Assembly: GCA_905116865.2 (NCBI GenBank) | Contig: CAJHNH020006645.1 | Coordinates: 343,501 to 407,500, forward strand | Length of the DNA stretch: 64,000 bases | Direction: 5' to 3' | DNA from: Candidula unifasciata | Lineage: Eukaryota > Mollusca > Gastropoda > Stylommatophora > Geomitridae | Shown: in pieces, positions 41,531 to 52,847 of the stretch | Layout of the letters: the number at the start of each line of letters is the position of its first letter | How positions within the stretch are numbered: position 1 is the first letter of the stretch | Position numbers and translations under genes: made by a program | Notes under the pieces: generated by a model | Database searches by the model: none | The model's input: only the letters and a program-made list of their open reading frames with translations | What the model was told of the DNA's origin: nothing

Positions 41531-43057
41531 TGTCACAACTATAGGAGGGCCCTAGGAAGGGTAGGGTTCCTATACAGGAGGTATCTTCAGTCTATAAGTG
41601 TGGCTCACTAGAAGTATGGTACTTCATTGTCTACAAGGGTAGAGAGACCGAGATATTGCTCCTGGGACAGAGGACAGGAAGATAAGTCTACCCTGCTCCG
41701 ATGGGTGGTGCTAGGCCGACTAGGTATCCTGGTGGCAACTCCTCTGCCACTTTTAAAGAAAGAGCCCCCAGAGAAAGAAAGCGAAGAATGCCCCTTTCTC
41801 GCTCACTCAACTATTACTCACGCACAGCAACAAAGACAGACGAGAATAGTAGTGAATGAAGAATGATGTCGCTTTAATTTACTGACAGCTGACTGGCTAA
41901 AAATTGACAGTGGTTTGGTGTTTGATTTTAAACCAAATGGTTATCATCATAAGAGAAATGTCTACTGGGTCCAGTTCCTTCCCCGCACGAGTACAGCTCA
42001 CCCGTGGATACTCCCAAAGGCTGGACTTGATGGGGAAACCGGAACACTTGGCTTCTTGTAGATCTTATTTCTTGTGATATCCTCTTGTAGATAATCCACC
42101 GCTGATGTTCTTAAAGTTCAGATACGACACGTGGTCGTTTAGAAAATTCGACACGTGGTCGGTTACAATTACGACTAGTAGTCGATTATGAATACTGGGA
42201 TTAAATCCCTTAAACTGTCTCTTTGTCTGTGCCGATTCTATGGCGACATGACAATGGGTACAATTGTGTACTAATCGTTGAGTCCTTGGTGTTATGAAAA
42301 ATGCCGCAGGGCTGGGGGAAGATAGTAAAAGCCCTGATAAGCGTGTGCAAAAAGGGAACACGTGGTTTCCCGAATTTGCTGGTTCTCTGGGCTCTTCAGA
42401 ATTTATTAACTGAATTAAATATTAATATAATTCAGTTACGATGGTTTACAAAGTACACCGCATTTAAATATTAGCTTCAGTACTAACTTGTAAAGGTAAG
42501 GTTAAACGCACGTGGCCATATATATTTTTATATCGGTCAACTCCCGAACTCCAGCCAGCAAATTCAGGGATAACAATTTTAATATACTGCTACATTAATA
42601 GAAATTAAGGGTACACTTACAGAAGTTTCACAATTAGAAAAAGAGTGCCAACTTACCCCTCAGATCAGTCAGAAATCACTACAGTAATCCAGAACGAATT
42701 AATATAGAACTACACTCGCTAATCTGGATACTGCACTTGAAAAACTAACGACCTCCGCTCTCAACACAGTGGGAAATCAAATGGTCGAAACATGGCCGCT
42801 TCCGCTCAAGATGGACGACCCACGTGACGCCAGCCGTGCGCATGCGCCAAAAAGAGTTAGCGCCATCTGTTACCTTCTATTGATTGGTCGCAAAACTAGT
42901 ATTACATGATTTGGATGTAACTAGTCCAATCTGGTTTTTAGCGGAAGTATTAGGGAAAATCGGGTCCTCTAAACTAATGTTATATATATATCTAGCTTCT
43001 GCCCTAAACTATAAGGTAACTAGGGGAGCGTCAGTGGTCATAGTCAGTACTGTCACA
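41531..43057 (-). mobile_element. LTR-B (5' LTR of the right element)
   Basis: On the - strand this starts TGTGACAGTACTGAC (at 43,057) and ends CTATAGTTGTGACA (at 41,531), directly before the PBS. It contains a TATA-like GATATAAAAATATATATGG near 42,538-42,520 and an upstream cluster of factor-site-like motifs (42,790-42,890). Length 1,527 bp. An alternative outer boundary at 43,094 (TAGTGACA) is possible, but the GACCT match favours 43,057. No matching 3' LTR is present. Confidence 0.65.
42795..42890 (-). promoter_or_regulatory. Promoter-like motif cluster in LTR-B
   Basis: Within about 95 bp: an NRF1-type palindrome TGCGCATGCGCC (42,837-42,848), an E-box CACGTGAC (42,821-42,828), an inverted CCAAT box (ATTGG at 42,883-42,887), an ETS-like GCGGAAG (- strand, about 42,797-42,805) and two YY1-like GCCATC/AAGATGG sites. 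It is CpG-rich compared with its surroundings. Upstream of the TATA-like element in - orientation, so it fits a U3 promoter. Confidence 0.5.
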
Positions 43058-43167
43058 GACCTGTAACCGGGTGATTCTCATCCGAATAGTGACACTTTAT
43101 GACACCGGGTGTTTATCGCTCATTGTGCGGTCCAAGTTTGGTTGAACTCACAGAGTTCATTGTTTTG

Positions 43168-43295
43168 CCAAGACCGGCTCCAGGTGACAGACCATGCTGC
43201 TGACGTCACCTAACCAGGCTAGGATATGTTTAAACGTATCCTAGCCCGGTTAGGTGACGTCAAAAGCATGGCCCGTCAGCTGGAGCCGGTCTTGG
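43168..43295. repeat. Near-perfect 128-bp palindrome
   Basis: CCAAGACCGGCTCCAG at the left end is exactly complementary to the right end, and about 57 of 64 positions pair across the arms. The centre is the perfect palindrome GTTTAAAC, so there is essentially no loop. Each arm contains TGACGTCACCTAACC, with a CRE-type TGACGTCA. It lies about 110 bp outside the retroelement chimera. Confidence 0.9.
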
Positions 43296-43381
43296 TTTCG
43301 CCGACCCCCTGACAGCTAACTAACAACAGAATGAAAGTCGACTGTAAATAACGTTTTTTTTAAAATGTCAAAATTAATGTT

Positions 43382-43680
43382 CCTCATGTTGGTTCTGGGG
43401 CCTCATTGCGGGGAAGAACAAGAATATGATCCACTGTGTACCCAAAATCGTGTCGTAAGTGGCGACTAATTGGGAGCCTCTTTAGAAGTCAGAGTACATC
43501 TGCATTAGAGGCAAGGAACCAAGTCTGCACACACATAAGTCAGCACTGTAAAACGGATGTGCACGTAGCACCCAGGTTCTGGAAACGGATAGAGTCCAGA
43601 AGTGGACGAACAATTATAACTTTTAGAGTTTACAGCTGGTGAACACGAAGAAGAAGCAGAAGAAAAAGAAATCTAATGTG
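43382..43680 (+). mobile_element. SINE-B, full length
   Basis: GTTGGTTCTGGGGCCTCATT head, GAGGCAAGGAACCAAG, CTGTAAAACGGATGTGCAC, and GGTGAACACGAAGAAGAAGC tail. Confidence 0.8.
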
Positions 43681-44039
43681 ACAACCAAAACGAAATCTGC
43701 TGCTGCTTGGGGCTTAGAAATCTGATAAAGGGGACTGAGACGTTGCTTCTGATAAACGAAGCATTGCAACAAAATTTATTCTATTTGATTTAATTTTTAT
43801 TACCACACATGAAAAAGATATTGTACCAAACGAGTCCATATTCTTTATGTCTCCTGGCGCAAGGCATATAATGAATCTATTTACATAGTCACGTTGTTTC
43901 GCGTGCCCAAACAGGACCTGGCGAATTCTTACAGATTCCGACCCACCCTCAAGTGAGGACAGGTAAGAACAGGGAAAAAAATTGAGCCAAAGTTTAGTGC
44001 ACTTGTTTTTATCTCATGTTAGGTAGATTGTTAGGGGCT
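43681..44039. other. No recognised gene
   Basis: No repeat match or coding signal found. Confidence 0.45.
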
Positions 44040-44930
<891 letters not shown>

Positions 44931-45177
44931 CACACATATTTATTCATAATATGCTTTTTATCTCATTATTATTACATACTAAAACAAGGATTACATATCT
45001 TGCGACCCTACCTGAGAAATTGTATAAACGTCCCTCTGTCTCAAACACCACCACCCCTTCTCCCCATAATGTGTTCTATGTGTCCTGCCGCTGAGACCAG
45101 CGTTGTTGAGTTCTGTGGACAGCCACCCGTGGCCATGTCTATTTGATTAAAATGATCCAGGAACAGACGATACGTTG

Positions 45178-45672
45178 TTTGGTGTTCAAGGGATCAACAT
45201 CATGGGTCACGAGTGTATCCCATAAGTGCACCGTTCTACTGCTAACTCATGCCTGAGTTTGAATAATCTCAGGGGAGTGCACGAACCTCGTTGTACCGGC
45301 GAGGATCCTGAAATACTATGGGTAGATCTTTAGGTGCTTAAATAATATCTTACCCCCCAGATGACGTCACATTACAGAGAGTCGTAAGACTGTGTTTCCC
45401 GGCTTTCTGATGCTTTTAACGACCCGAAAACATCTAGAACTGGCCCTAACCCCAACCCACCTACGTCCCACGAGAGAGTGCAGCCTAGGTCCCACGACTG
45501 ACGGCAGCCTATCTCCCACCCCCTGAAATATTAGACTGTCCCGTGACCTGTTGATTTCCCATGTTTGAGGTAGGATTTTAAACTCCAAATTTTACCAGGG
45601 CAGCGCCGCCAGGCTACTCTTTTCGATTTCCAACTGCGTTCGATCTTACTACCCAGAGACCAGGGGAAATTA
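45178..45672 (-). mobile_element. SINE-E interrupted by repeat F
   Basis: SINE-E segments at 45,178-45,315 (GGGATCAACATCATGG, AGTGCACGAACC, GCGAGGATCCTGAAATAC) and 45,590-45,672 (GCAGCGCC, AGGCTACTCTTTTCGATTTCC, ACTACCCAGAGACCAGGGG) are contiguous in the copy at 54,885. Between them lies repeat F (about 45,345-45,545) in opposite orientation to 7,181. The tRNA-like head of SINE-E is absent. Confidence 0.65.
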
Positions 45673-46799
45673 GTCGTTTGGTAATGAGTAATACGTTGTA
45701 CAGGTGTGGCAGGCTTGTAGTAATTCTTGCACTAGCGTTGTGCAACATGGGAAAGTTGAGTAACTGAACTAGGGCACGTTCTGAGTTCTCAAATCTGGAA
45801 CTGCGTGCGTGCGTCGTCGCCATACACCGCAATTTAAGCTTGGCACACATAAAAATGTGAATAGAGCAAATGGGAAGCATATATTATTTATAGATACACA
45901 AGGGGTCACCCTGATTTGGAGGCAAGCATTGATTAAAAGAGCAAGTTTGATTGGTTAGCGGCGGGCGAGCTTCGTGGAAAGCTCCTATCGCACACCGGCG
46001 TTTCTTACCGTGAGCGCGCGGCGCGGACGTAATAAATGGCGCAATTAATTACGCTGCAAGAGTCGAAGATGTTGGGAAATAACTGGAGATGCTTTTGTAC
46101 ACGTAGATTCTACTTTTCTCCTGACAGGTCTTAATATATAAAGAAGTACGTGCCGCCGTTTTCGTATAAAGTTCAAATAAAATATCAACAAGCGAAGACA
46201 ATGAACGAGGAAAAACAATATACTTGACCAAATTAGCGGCATCAGTGACAAGGCAATAAATATATCCGTTTTGACAGTCTGGTAAGCACATGTTATGCAA
46301 CTGTTGTTTTAATTTGTTAATCTGTTTTTGATTATTTTTTTTCCATCTCGGAATCATTATTAGAAGAATTTGAATATAAGCTGTGTAGTCCCCACTCCCT
46401 TCACCCCGCTATCCCCCCCACCCAACATAAATTAACAGATTAACATCTACTGACCCAAAGAAACACTGTTCGGATGAAAACCGAAAGAAGCTAGTTCAGA
46501 GGAACGCCCATGCAACCGTGTCAAACGTGCGTACCGTGGGCGGCATGTGGCCCCTTTCAAGCACACCCACGCCCCGCAATACAAATACTCTGTGGTACTA
46601 TTTATGTGTGTGTGTGCGCGTGCCTTAGTGTGGGCAAGCATTTTATCACCCATGCTTTTGTATTTTTTCTTGATATCCCAATATGCAAATTATAATATAA
46701 TTATAACATGCTTTATTGATAAAATACAACTGCTGTGTATAAGTCGGGTGTAAGATGGGCTTGCGTGCCCAATTTGTGACCCTTTGAAAATAAAGTGCG
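45673..46799. other. No recognised gene; CpG-rich island-like patch
   Basis: 45,945-46,035 is CpG-rich with a CCAAT-box-like ATTGG and GCGCGCGGCGCGGACG, unlike its AT-rich surroundings. No ORF with a recognisable domain follows. Several short open frames at 45,367-46,884 are unremarkable. Confidence 0.4.
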
Positions 46800-47280
46800 T
46801 TCTTTCGTTCGCAACATTTACTTTTGCTTCAACTGGTAACTGCGTTTTTAAATTGTAACAATTTCTGTTTTCAAATGAAGCCACTGTTTTTATTGTTTAA
46901 AAAAAACAAAAACAAAAACTTAATAGTTGGTTTCATTGTAACAATTATTGTTTCTGATTTAGCTGCAGTTCCTTTGCAACGATTAGTTTCTTCAGTTGGC
47001 AGCTGTGTTTGGTGTGACAGTTACTATTTCCTCAATTAGTTATTTTCATCGCAACAATTCATGTCTTAACTTGTATTTGTTTTTATTGTAACAGTTACTG
47101 TTTCCTCGCGTGGTAACTGCTTCCTTTGCAATCGATAGTTTTTCTTATGCTGTTGCTCTTTTTATTTTAATAATTACTCTTTTCTCAGTTACCGTTTGTA
47201 TTGTAACAATTAATGTTTTCTCACTTGAATCTGTCTTCACGGTAACGTTTAATACTTGTCCCACAAATTGCGTTTTGAAA
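46800..47280 (+). repeat. Degenerate minisatellite, about 45-50 bp unit
   Basis: Roughly ten diverged units built around ATTGTAACAATTACTGTTTC, then a CTCA-like block and a TGGTAACTG-like block. It begins just after an AATAAAG motif (46,789). Confidence 0.65.
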
Positions 47281-47740
47281 TTGAAGTAATAGTTCAAACA
47301 GTTTTTTTTTTATTGTAAAAAAGTTTAAAAAACAAACAAACAGTATGTTTCATAAAGTTAAATATTCGTTATATTAGCCACTTACATCGCGAAACATATC
47401 ATTTGACCAGTGTATTTTAATGTAAATAAATCGTATATCTAAGGCGGATTATTTAGTAAAATATCATTCAGATGTTGAGACAGTAAATAAAATAATAATA
47501 AATATAATAATCAACAACAAAAACAATTACAATGAATGAGATAAACAAAAATTATTAATACATTAAAAATTATGTATAATGTATAATTAAATGTTTAACA
47601 AGAAAACTTCTATGCGTGGTGGTGTTGGTTGTAATGTGGATGGGAAGCATTGGCCGAGAATTTTCTAGGGAGCTCAAAATTCTCCCGCCCTCTTCCCCCC
47701 ACAAATTATGTTTTCCGGCTGAGGGAAAGATTTGCTTGCC
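47281..47740. other. AT-rich DNA, no recognised gene
   Basis: Strongly A/T-rich with short AAT runs. No coding signal. Confidence 0.5.
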
Positions 47741-48062
47741 ATCACAGGTAATCCCCGAATGCAGGAGTGCGAGGAAATAACAGAGCGGATTGTCTGGCTA
47801 CACAAGTGATGACTACGGGAACACTCGTACCGGACAAAGGAGACATTCTGGAGACTTTTTATGAACGAATGCTGACAGAAGATACAAGGTTACATGAAAT
47901 AAAATGGTTAAGAGTGCGTTAAAGAGGAATTAGGTGTGAATCCAGTCAGGATGGACGCATGAGAGGAAGAGAACGACATGTGTAAAATGAAAGTGCTACG
48001 GGAAAAATAAACACATAGACATTTGCTGCGGGAGACGGAGCATCTGTGAATACGCATGGTGG
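47741..48062 (+). pseudogene. RNase H-type LINE 3' fragment (type ii)
   Basis: After a frame break the + strand reads VRGNNRADCLATQV, the GNExAD-type RNase H C-terminal motif. Then come LETFYERMLTEDTRLHEIKW, GRMRGRERHV and, in another frame, HRHLLRETEHL before a stop. Same family as 18,496-18,955 and 49,014-49,335. Confidence 0.6.
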
Positions 48063-48077
48063 ACTGTGATGCCGATT

Positions 48078-48275
48078 CTTAATTAGTCTGGCAAGCGGTT
48101 ACTGCTAGGAGCTCTCATGCATGAGACCCGGGTTCGACCCTCGGTAATGTTATAGGGTATTTCTGTTGGGGGTAATTTTAAAACATCCTAAACTGCACAG
48201 TTCGTGACGACAGTACTAGCTATGCAGCCTTAAATCCTCAGGCTCACGAGCCCACTGTGTACACCGCCTGAAGAA
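48078..48275 (+). mobile_element. SINE-H, tRNA-derived
   Basis: Head: GTCTGGCAAGCGGTTA (box-A-like, Ser/Leu type) and GGGTTCGACCC (an excellent box B). Body: GACGACAGTACTAGCTATGC, AAATCCTCAGGCTCACGAGC. Matches 6,938-7,110 in the other orientation. Confidence 0.7.
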
Positions 48276-48324
48276 GTGGTAAACACAGACAGTAGCTAGT
48301 AGATTGTTTGACAGTCATCTGTGT

Positions 48325-48800
48325 AAAGAGGACCCTTTCCCACGCTTTCAGGCATTATATGCATACAGTAAAAGTAACAAGTAAAGGTCTTTTTGACCCT
48401 TTTAGGTGTAGTGGGCGAAAAAGGTTAAACCTATATTTTTATAGACCAATCGGTACTTGGTGGGTGATGTGGTCAGTATCACCCCAGCCGACTTTACTTC
48501 TCAGGACTGCACCTGGTACCCACTCAAGACTAGGGGCCACCTAGGAGTCAAGGTCATTTTAGAAAAAAAAAAGTCCGGCTCCTTTTGGATACGGACCCAG
48601 ACCTTCCGATCGCAGGCGGGCGTCTAGTTGCTACACTCCAAGCGTATAGTACTATATAAATTCTATAAACCAATCGGCGCTCGGTGGGTATTGTGGTCAA
48701 CATCACGCTGGCCGCGTTTTCTTCCCAGAACTTTACCTCGTACCAAGTTAAGGATGAGAGCCAGGGTCACTTAAAACCCAACGCCTTGGTATCGGCAGGC
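48325..48800 (-). mobile_element. Two tandem SINE-C copies
   Basis: 48,325-48,645 is nearly complete: 3' CCCTTTCCCACGC on the left, the CCGACTTTACTTCTCAGGAC middle, and a head with box-B-like GGGTCCGTATCC on the - strand. 48,655-48,800 repeats the middle and head-side blocks (ACCAATCGGCGCTCGGTGGG, AGAGCCAGGGTCA) in the same orientation. Confidence 0.7.
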
Positions 48801-49013
48801 GGGCGTTTTGCAGCTGAATATTATTAGTTAGTTAGTTGGGTTATCATCATTGCACTCCGAAAATAGTATATTATTATTGCAAAGCACTTAAATCATTCTT
48901 ATGCTAAACGGCTGTCTCTTGGTGAAACTTTACGACAAGAATTCACATCAAAAGAACAGATATATAGCAATATAGCAAAAAATGAAGACTGGTTAGTAAG
49001 GGCTATCATCACA

Positions 49014-49335
49014 TCACTCTGGGCAGATCCATAGATGCTCCGATTTCCCCTTCAGTAGTTGCACAAGAGTAAAACGACAGATCACAAACGTTCTGTGACA
49101 AATAACCGGACGCCTGGTGTCCTTGCTGAAATGCTCATTTCTGGTTACTCCCGGCTGTACTGCCATGTCCATCAGCCTGGGCAAGGATACAGAGTCCGGC
49201 TTGTTGCCAAGATCTTCTCTGCGATATGCAGCTCGCATTATAATAACATCACTCCTGTCCAGATAATCTGCTCGCTCATTGCCTTGAACACCCTCATCGC
49301 CCAGCTCGAAGCTAAAAGTAGGACAACGTTGATGC
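49014..49335 (-). pseudogene. RNase H-type LINE fragment (type ii)
   Basis: - strand translation gives GVQGNERADYLDRSDV (the RNase H C-terminal motif), then NKPDSVSLPRLMDM, CRFTLVQLLKGKSEHLWICP. Related to 18,496-18,955. Fused by insertion to the tail of the SINE-B on its right; the combined 154-aa frame is accidental. Confidence 0.6.
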
Positions 49336-49346
49336 ACAGATGAGTA

Positions 49347-49640
49347 TATCTTCTTCTTCTTCTTCGCGTTCACCAGCTGTACACTCTGGCGCAAAGTTCT
49401 GGTTGCTCGTCCACTACTGAGCTGCAGCCTTGCTCCAGAACCTGAGTGTTGCGTGTGCATCAGTTTCACAGATCTCATTCTCTTGAATACAGACTGTTGG
49501 TTCCTTGCCTCTCCGGCAGATGCACTCCGACTTCAAAGGAAGCTCCCCAATTAGTCGACTCTTACGACACGCTTTAGGGGAGGCAGTGGGTCTATTCTTG
49601 TTTTCCCTACAATGGGGACCCGGAAACCACACGGGAGAGA
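49347..49640 (-). mobile_element. SINE-B, full length
   Basis: The GAA tail (TTCTTCTTCTTC on +) at the left, GCGTTCACCAGCTG, TTTCACAGATCTCATTCTC and AATTAGTCGACTCTTACGAC, and a head ending ACCACACGGGA at the right. Confidence 0.88.
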
Positions 49641-49850
49641 TGAGTATATAAAGAGATAATGCTTTCTAGTCACTAGAAAAGTTATAGAAGTCAACTCGGA
49701 ATTTAACCTAATCAGTGTCGATTCGTGGTCAATTAGTGTATGAAGCGTTAGCAGGTAAAAATGACACCACATAATGTTTCACGTGATATTTTCCTACGCG
49801 TCACTTAACTGTTGAGAGGATGCGTGCTCAGCTATCTTCGTAGTGCTAGT

Positions 49851-50140
49851 CTTCTTCTTCTTCACGTTCATCAGCTGTAAACTCTGGCGGAAAGATCTGA
49901 CTGTTCATCCACTACTGGACTGCAGTCCTGTTCCAGAACCTGAGTGTTGTGTATGCATCCGTATTACAGATCTGACTAATTTGTATACAGACTGCTGGTT
50001 CCTTGCCTCTCAGGCAGATGCATTCCGACTTCGCAGGAAGCTCCCAGTTAGTCGACTCTTACGACATGCTTTTGGGTAGGCAGTGAGCTATTCTTTTTTT
50101 CCCCGTATATTAGGGTCTCAGAACCCACACAGGGACCTAC
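49851..50140 (-). mobile_element. SINE-B, full length
   Basis: Left GAA tail, ACGTTCATCAGCTGTAAACTC, CAGATCTGACTAATTTG, TTAGTCGACTCTTACGACA and a head ending CCCACACAGGGA. Confidence 0.88.
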
Positions 50141-50314
50141 TACTAGTAACTGGTAGCTTTATAATACTTGTATTTGCGACAAAGGAAAGTTTAAGCGCTG
50201 ACTAAAACATGCACGACTTGCAACTGAACTTGATATTAAACTTAGAATGTTTAACTTTAATTCAGAACTGCTGTGTGGGTTAGAGAAAGAGAATGATTAA
50301 AACACTCCTAACTG

Positions 50315-50410
50315 GTAGGCTCTGTGGCTTTGATGTTAGTGAATGATGTGATCAGTGTCATGATCCTTGAGTACTAGAGTTCGAATTCTGCGGCGGACTG
50401 TTCATTTATT
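50315..50410 (+). repeat. tRNA-like sequence
   Basis: GGCTCTGTGGCTTTGATG resembles the SINE-D head start and AGTTCGAATTC a box B. A truncated SINE head or tRNA pseudogene; no body recognised. Confidence 0.4.
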
Positions 50411-50862
50411 AACCTTTTCTGTCTCTGAAGATTTCAAAGTAGAAACTCATTTTAGCAACAACAACGAATTTCACATTGAAAAAAAGACACTACTGTGTGG
50501 CTTTCTAAAGATACAGAGTATACTGTACAGAATTTAAAATATATGGCCAGATTGGTTTCGTACACCCAGACCGAACATAATTTAAATAATAAGACACCAG
50601 CTGGACCAATAAGACATAAGCTGGACACATACAGAGAGGAGAAAGAGTTCAAACCCTTCCTTGGGGTTTTTTAGACTATGGTACGAAAGTTGCACCGAGA
50701 AGAAATTACAGCCCCTCCAGTATTATTCCGAAAGACAACAGTGGTATTACAGCCAAAATTAACAGCGTAGACAGCATACAATTTTAATGAACAAAAAGTG
50801 ACAACTAAACAACAAACATTAATTTAAATGGAGCCGAGCGGGATAGGGACTAAAATGTTATG
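50411..50862. other. No recognised gene
   Basis: No repeat match or coding signal found. Confidence 0.45.
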
Positions 50863-50995
50863 ACAGAATCACTAATGCAAAGCTTGAGGAGAAAACTAGA
50901 TGAATTCGGCAAACCGAAGGGCGAGGGAAAGACGCTGACTCTGGATAAAAGATGCAGCAAGAATATCTGACAATGGCATAAGTAAGGGCGAATAT
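50863..50995 (+). pseudogene. LINE 3' fragment (type iii)
   Basis: ATGACAGAATCACTAATGCA, then AGCTTGAGGAGAAAACTAGA, parallels 4,787-4,830 in the 4.8-kb copy at the DNA level. Heavily decayed. Confidence 0.45.
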
Positions 50996-51109
50996 TGATC
51001 TCTAGGTGAATCTGTTTTTATCTATCTAAATAACCGTTTGTTTGCCTGTTTGTCTGTATGTCCTTCTGACTGTCTGTCTATTAATCTGTCTGTCTGTCAG
51101 TCCTTGCGC

Positions 51110-51395
51110 CTGTCAGTCTTTTTCTACTTCTTTGCGTTGACTGATTGTTAACTCAAGCGGAAAGTTTTGGTTGTTCGTCCACCTCTGGAATTTAGTCTTG
51201 GTCCATGACGTGAGTGTTGCATTCGCCTTTTTTTTAAACACTTCTGGCTCATTTGTATGCAGACTCTTGGTTCTTTGCCTCTCCGGCAGATGCACTCCGA
51301 CATTGAACGATGTCCCCAATTAGTCGACTACTACGACCTACTTGTGGTCGAGGCAGTGTTTATTTTCTTGTATCCCTCACAATGGGGCCCGCCCG
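51110..51395 (-). mobile_element. SINE-B, diverged
   Basis: TTTCTACTTCTTTGCGTTGA tail side, GGTTGTTCGTCCACCTCTGG, GCCTCTCCGGCAGATGCACT, AATTAGTCGAC, head CAATGGGGCCCG. Followed by CTGT-type repeats. Confidence 0.75.
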
Positions 51396-51712
51396 CCTGT
51401 CTGTCCATCGTTTGTCTGTCTTACTTTGAGCCTCTATGACTGCCTGTGTCTGTCTGTTTCTCTCTTCTCTATTTTCTGTCCCAAGAAATAGTCTTCTTGA
51501 AGTCTGTCATATTCTTTTCTACACAGTCTCTCATATACTCCTTCAACTGTTCTTACTGTGTGTATGTTTCATTTTACTAGCCGCCAGAATCAATTTGTTT
51601 GACACCACAGACCGACATCAGCGAGATTACGTGATTTTGATAACAGACTCCAGCACCAAGGATTATTCTAATTGCAAGCGGATATCCTCAGGAGAGCTTC
51701 AGTCTCTCTCCT

Positions 51713-51754
<42 letters not shown>

Positions 51755-51789
51755 AACTCCTCTTTCTCACGTTCTCTAACCCAGACTCA

Positions 51790-51826
<37 letters not shown>

Positions 51827-52274
51827 GCGCGCGCGCACACACACACACTTTGTATATCACATTCTCTTACATGTTCTCCAAATATTACTCTCTTCTGCTC
51901 TTTCCATTTTATCCTCTCTATCATTTCTTTTAATCTCACTCACTCACCCACTCACTCACTCACTCACTCACTCACTCACTCACTCACTCACTCACTCACT
52001 CACTCACTCACTCACTCACTCACTCACTCACTCACTCACTCACTCACTCACTCACTCACTCACTCACTCACTCACTCACGATCTTTTAGGAAGATTTTCC
52101 CTCTTCTCATTCGTTGTTTTTATTTTCGTTGTTTTATTTGTTGATAAAGACTTTCGTCGAAATTCTCGGTTGCATCTTTGTGCATCTTTTCTTTTCTTCG
52201 TTGAGCCTCCAAGTCATATTGTATATTTCCAAATAAGAATTCAAATAGACTCCTTCCTTCAAAGAGCCGGACAT
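51396..52274 (+). repeat. Simple-repeat cluster: (CT)n, (CT)n(AC)n, (ACTC)n
   Basis: (CT)n at 51,717-51,750 and 51,796-51,822; CA/CGCG mix to 51,850; (ACTC)n at 51,941-52,079, about 34 almost uninterrupted units. The remaining sequence is pyrimidine-rich with no recognised gene. Confidence 0.9.
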
Positions 52275-52566
52275 CTTCTCCTTCTAAGCGTTCACGGGCT
52301 GTAAATTCTGGTTAAAATTACGGGTTTTGTCTACTTTTGGACTTTTAGTCTTATTTAAGAACTTCAGTTTTGCTTGCTTATCAGTTTTACTCATCTCACT
52401 TACTTTTATGCAGACTGTTGGTTCCTCGCTTCCCAGAAAAAAAAAAAAAACAACTAATTAATCGTATTTTTGCGATATGCTTGTTAGGGAGGCAGTGGGT
52501 CTGTTGTCCCCCCCCCCCAACTCCCCCTCCCTCGTTTAAAATGGGGTCTGGAACCCACACAAGGAA
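52275..52566 (-). mobile_element. SINE-B, diverged
   Basis: CTTCTCCTTCTAAGCGTTCAC tail, GGGCTGTAAATTCTGG, GACTGTTGGTTCC, GGAGGCAGTGGGTCTG, head GGAACCCACACAAGGA. Contains poly-A (52,437-52,450) and poly-C insertions. Confidence 0.7.
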
Positions 52567-52589
52567 GAGCTGGATAACAAACTTGGAGA

Positions 52590-52847
52590 TCCCATCTGAG
52601 ACGGAAATTAGGCATATCGTTGATAAAACTTTATTTTAGAGGTCAACTGGTGCTTAGTGGGTTGGTGCGATTAAGGTCACGTAGGTCGCGACTTTTATTT
52701 TCCAGGAAATTTCCTGTTACAAATTCTAGGCTGGGTCGACCAGTGCTTCCGGGTAGGCGAGAAAAAATTTCCCGCCTTGAATGGGATTGGAACGTTTGAA
52801 CATAGAGTCGGCAAGCACGTGTACACCGCTACTGTAGTACCGTTTGA
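52590..52847 (-). mobile_element. SINE-C, diverged
   Basis: AGAGGTCAACTGGTGCTTAG, ATTTTCCAGGAAATTTCCTG, TAGGCTGGGTCGACCAGTGC and the head region CGGCAAGCACGTGTACACCGC follow SINE-C order. Confidence 0.6.

Larger units (their letters stand above)
34032..43057. mobile_element. Head-to-head chimera of two LTR retrotransposons
   Basis: Layout: LTR-A (+), tRNA-Pro-type PBS (+), Gag-like ORF (+), junction at about 37,846-37,850, truncated RT (-), Gag-PR-IN ORF (-), PBS (-), LTR-B (-). Both PBSs and both Gag frames point inward. The outer ends are TGTGACAATAC (left) and, reverse complemented, TGTGACAGTAC (right), a 10/11 inverted match. GACCT lies immediately outside both (34,027-34,031 and 43,058-43,062). 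The two LTRs are otherwise different sequences, so this is not one ordinary provirus. Possible origins are template switching between two co-packaged RNAs followed by integration, later inversion/recombination, or an assembly join. Confidence 0.6.

Noticed and set aside
34032..43057. A single ordinary provirus with two LTRs
   Set aside because: The LTRs are different sequences in opposite orientation, and both have inward PBSs, so it cannot be one standard element.
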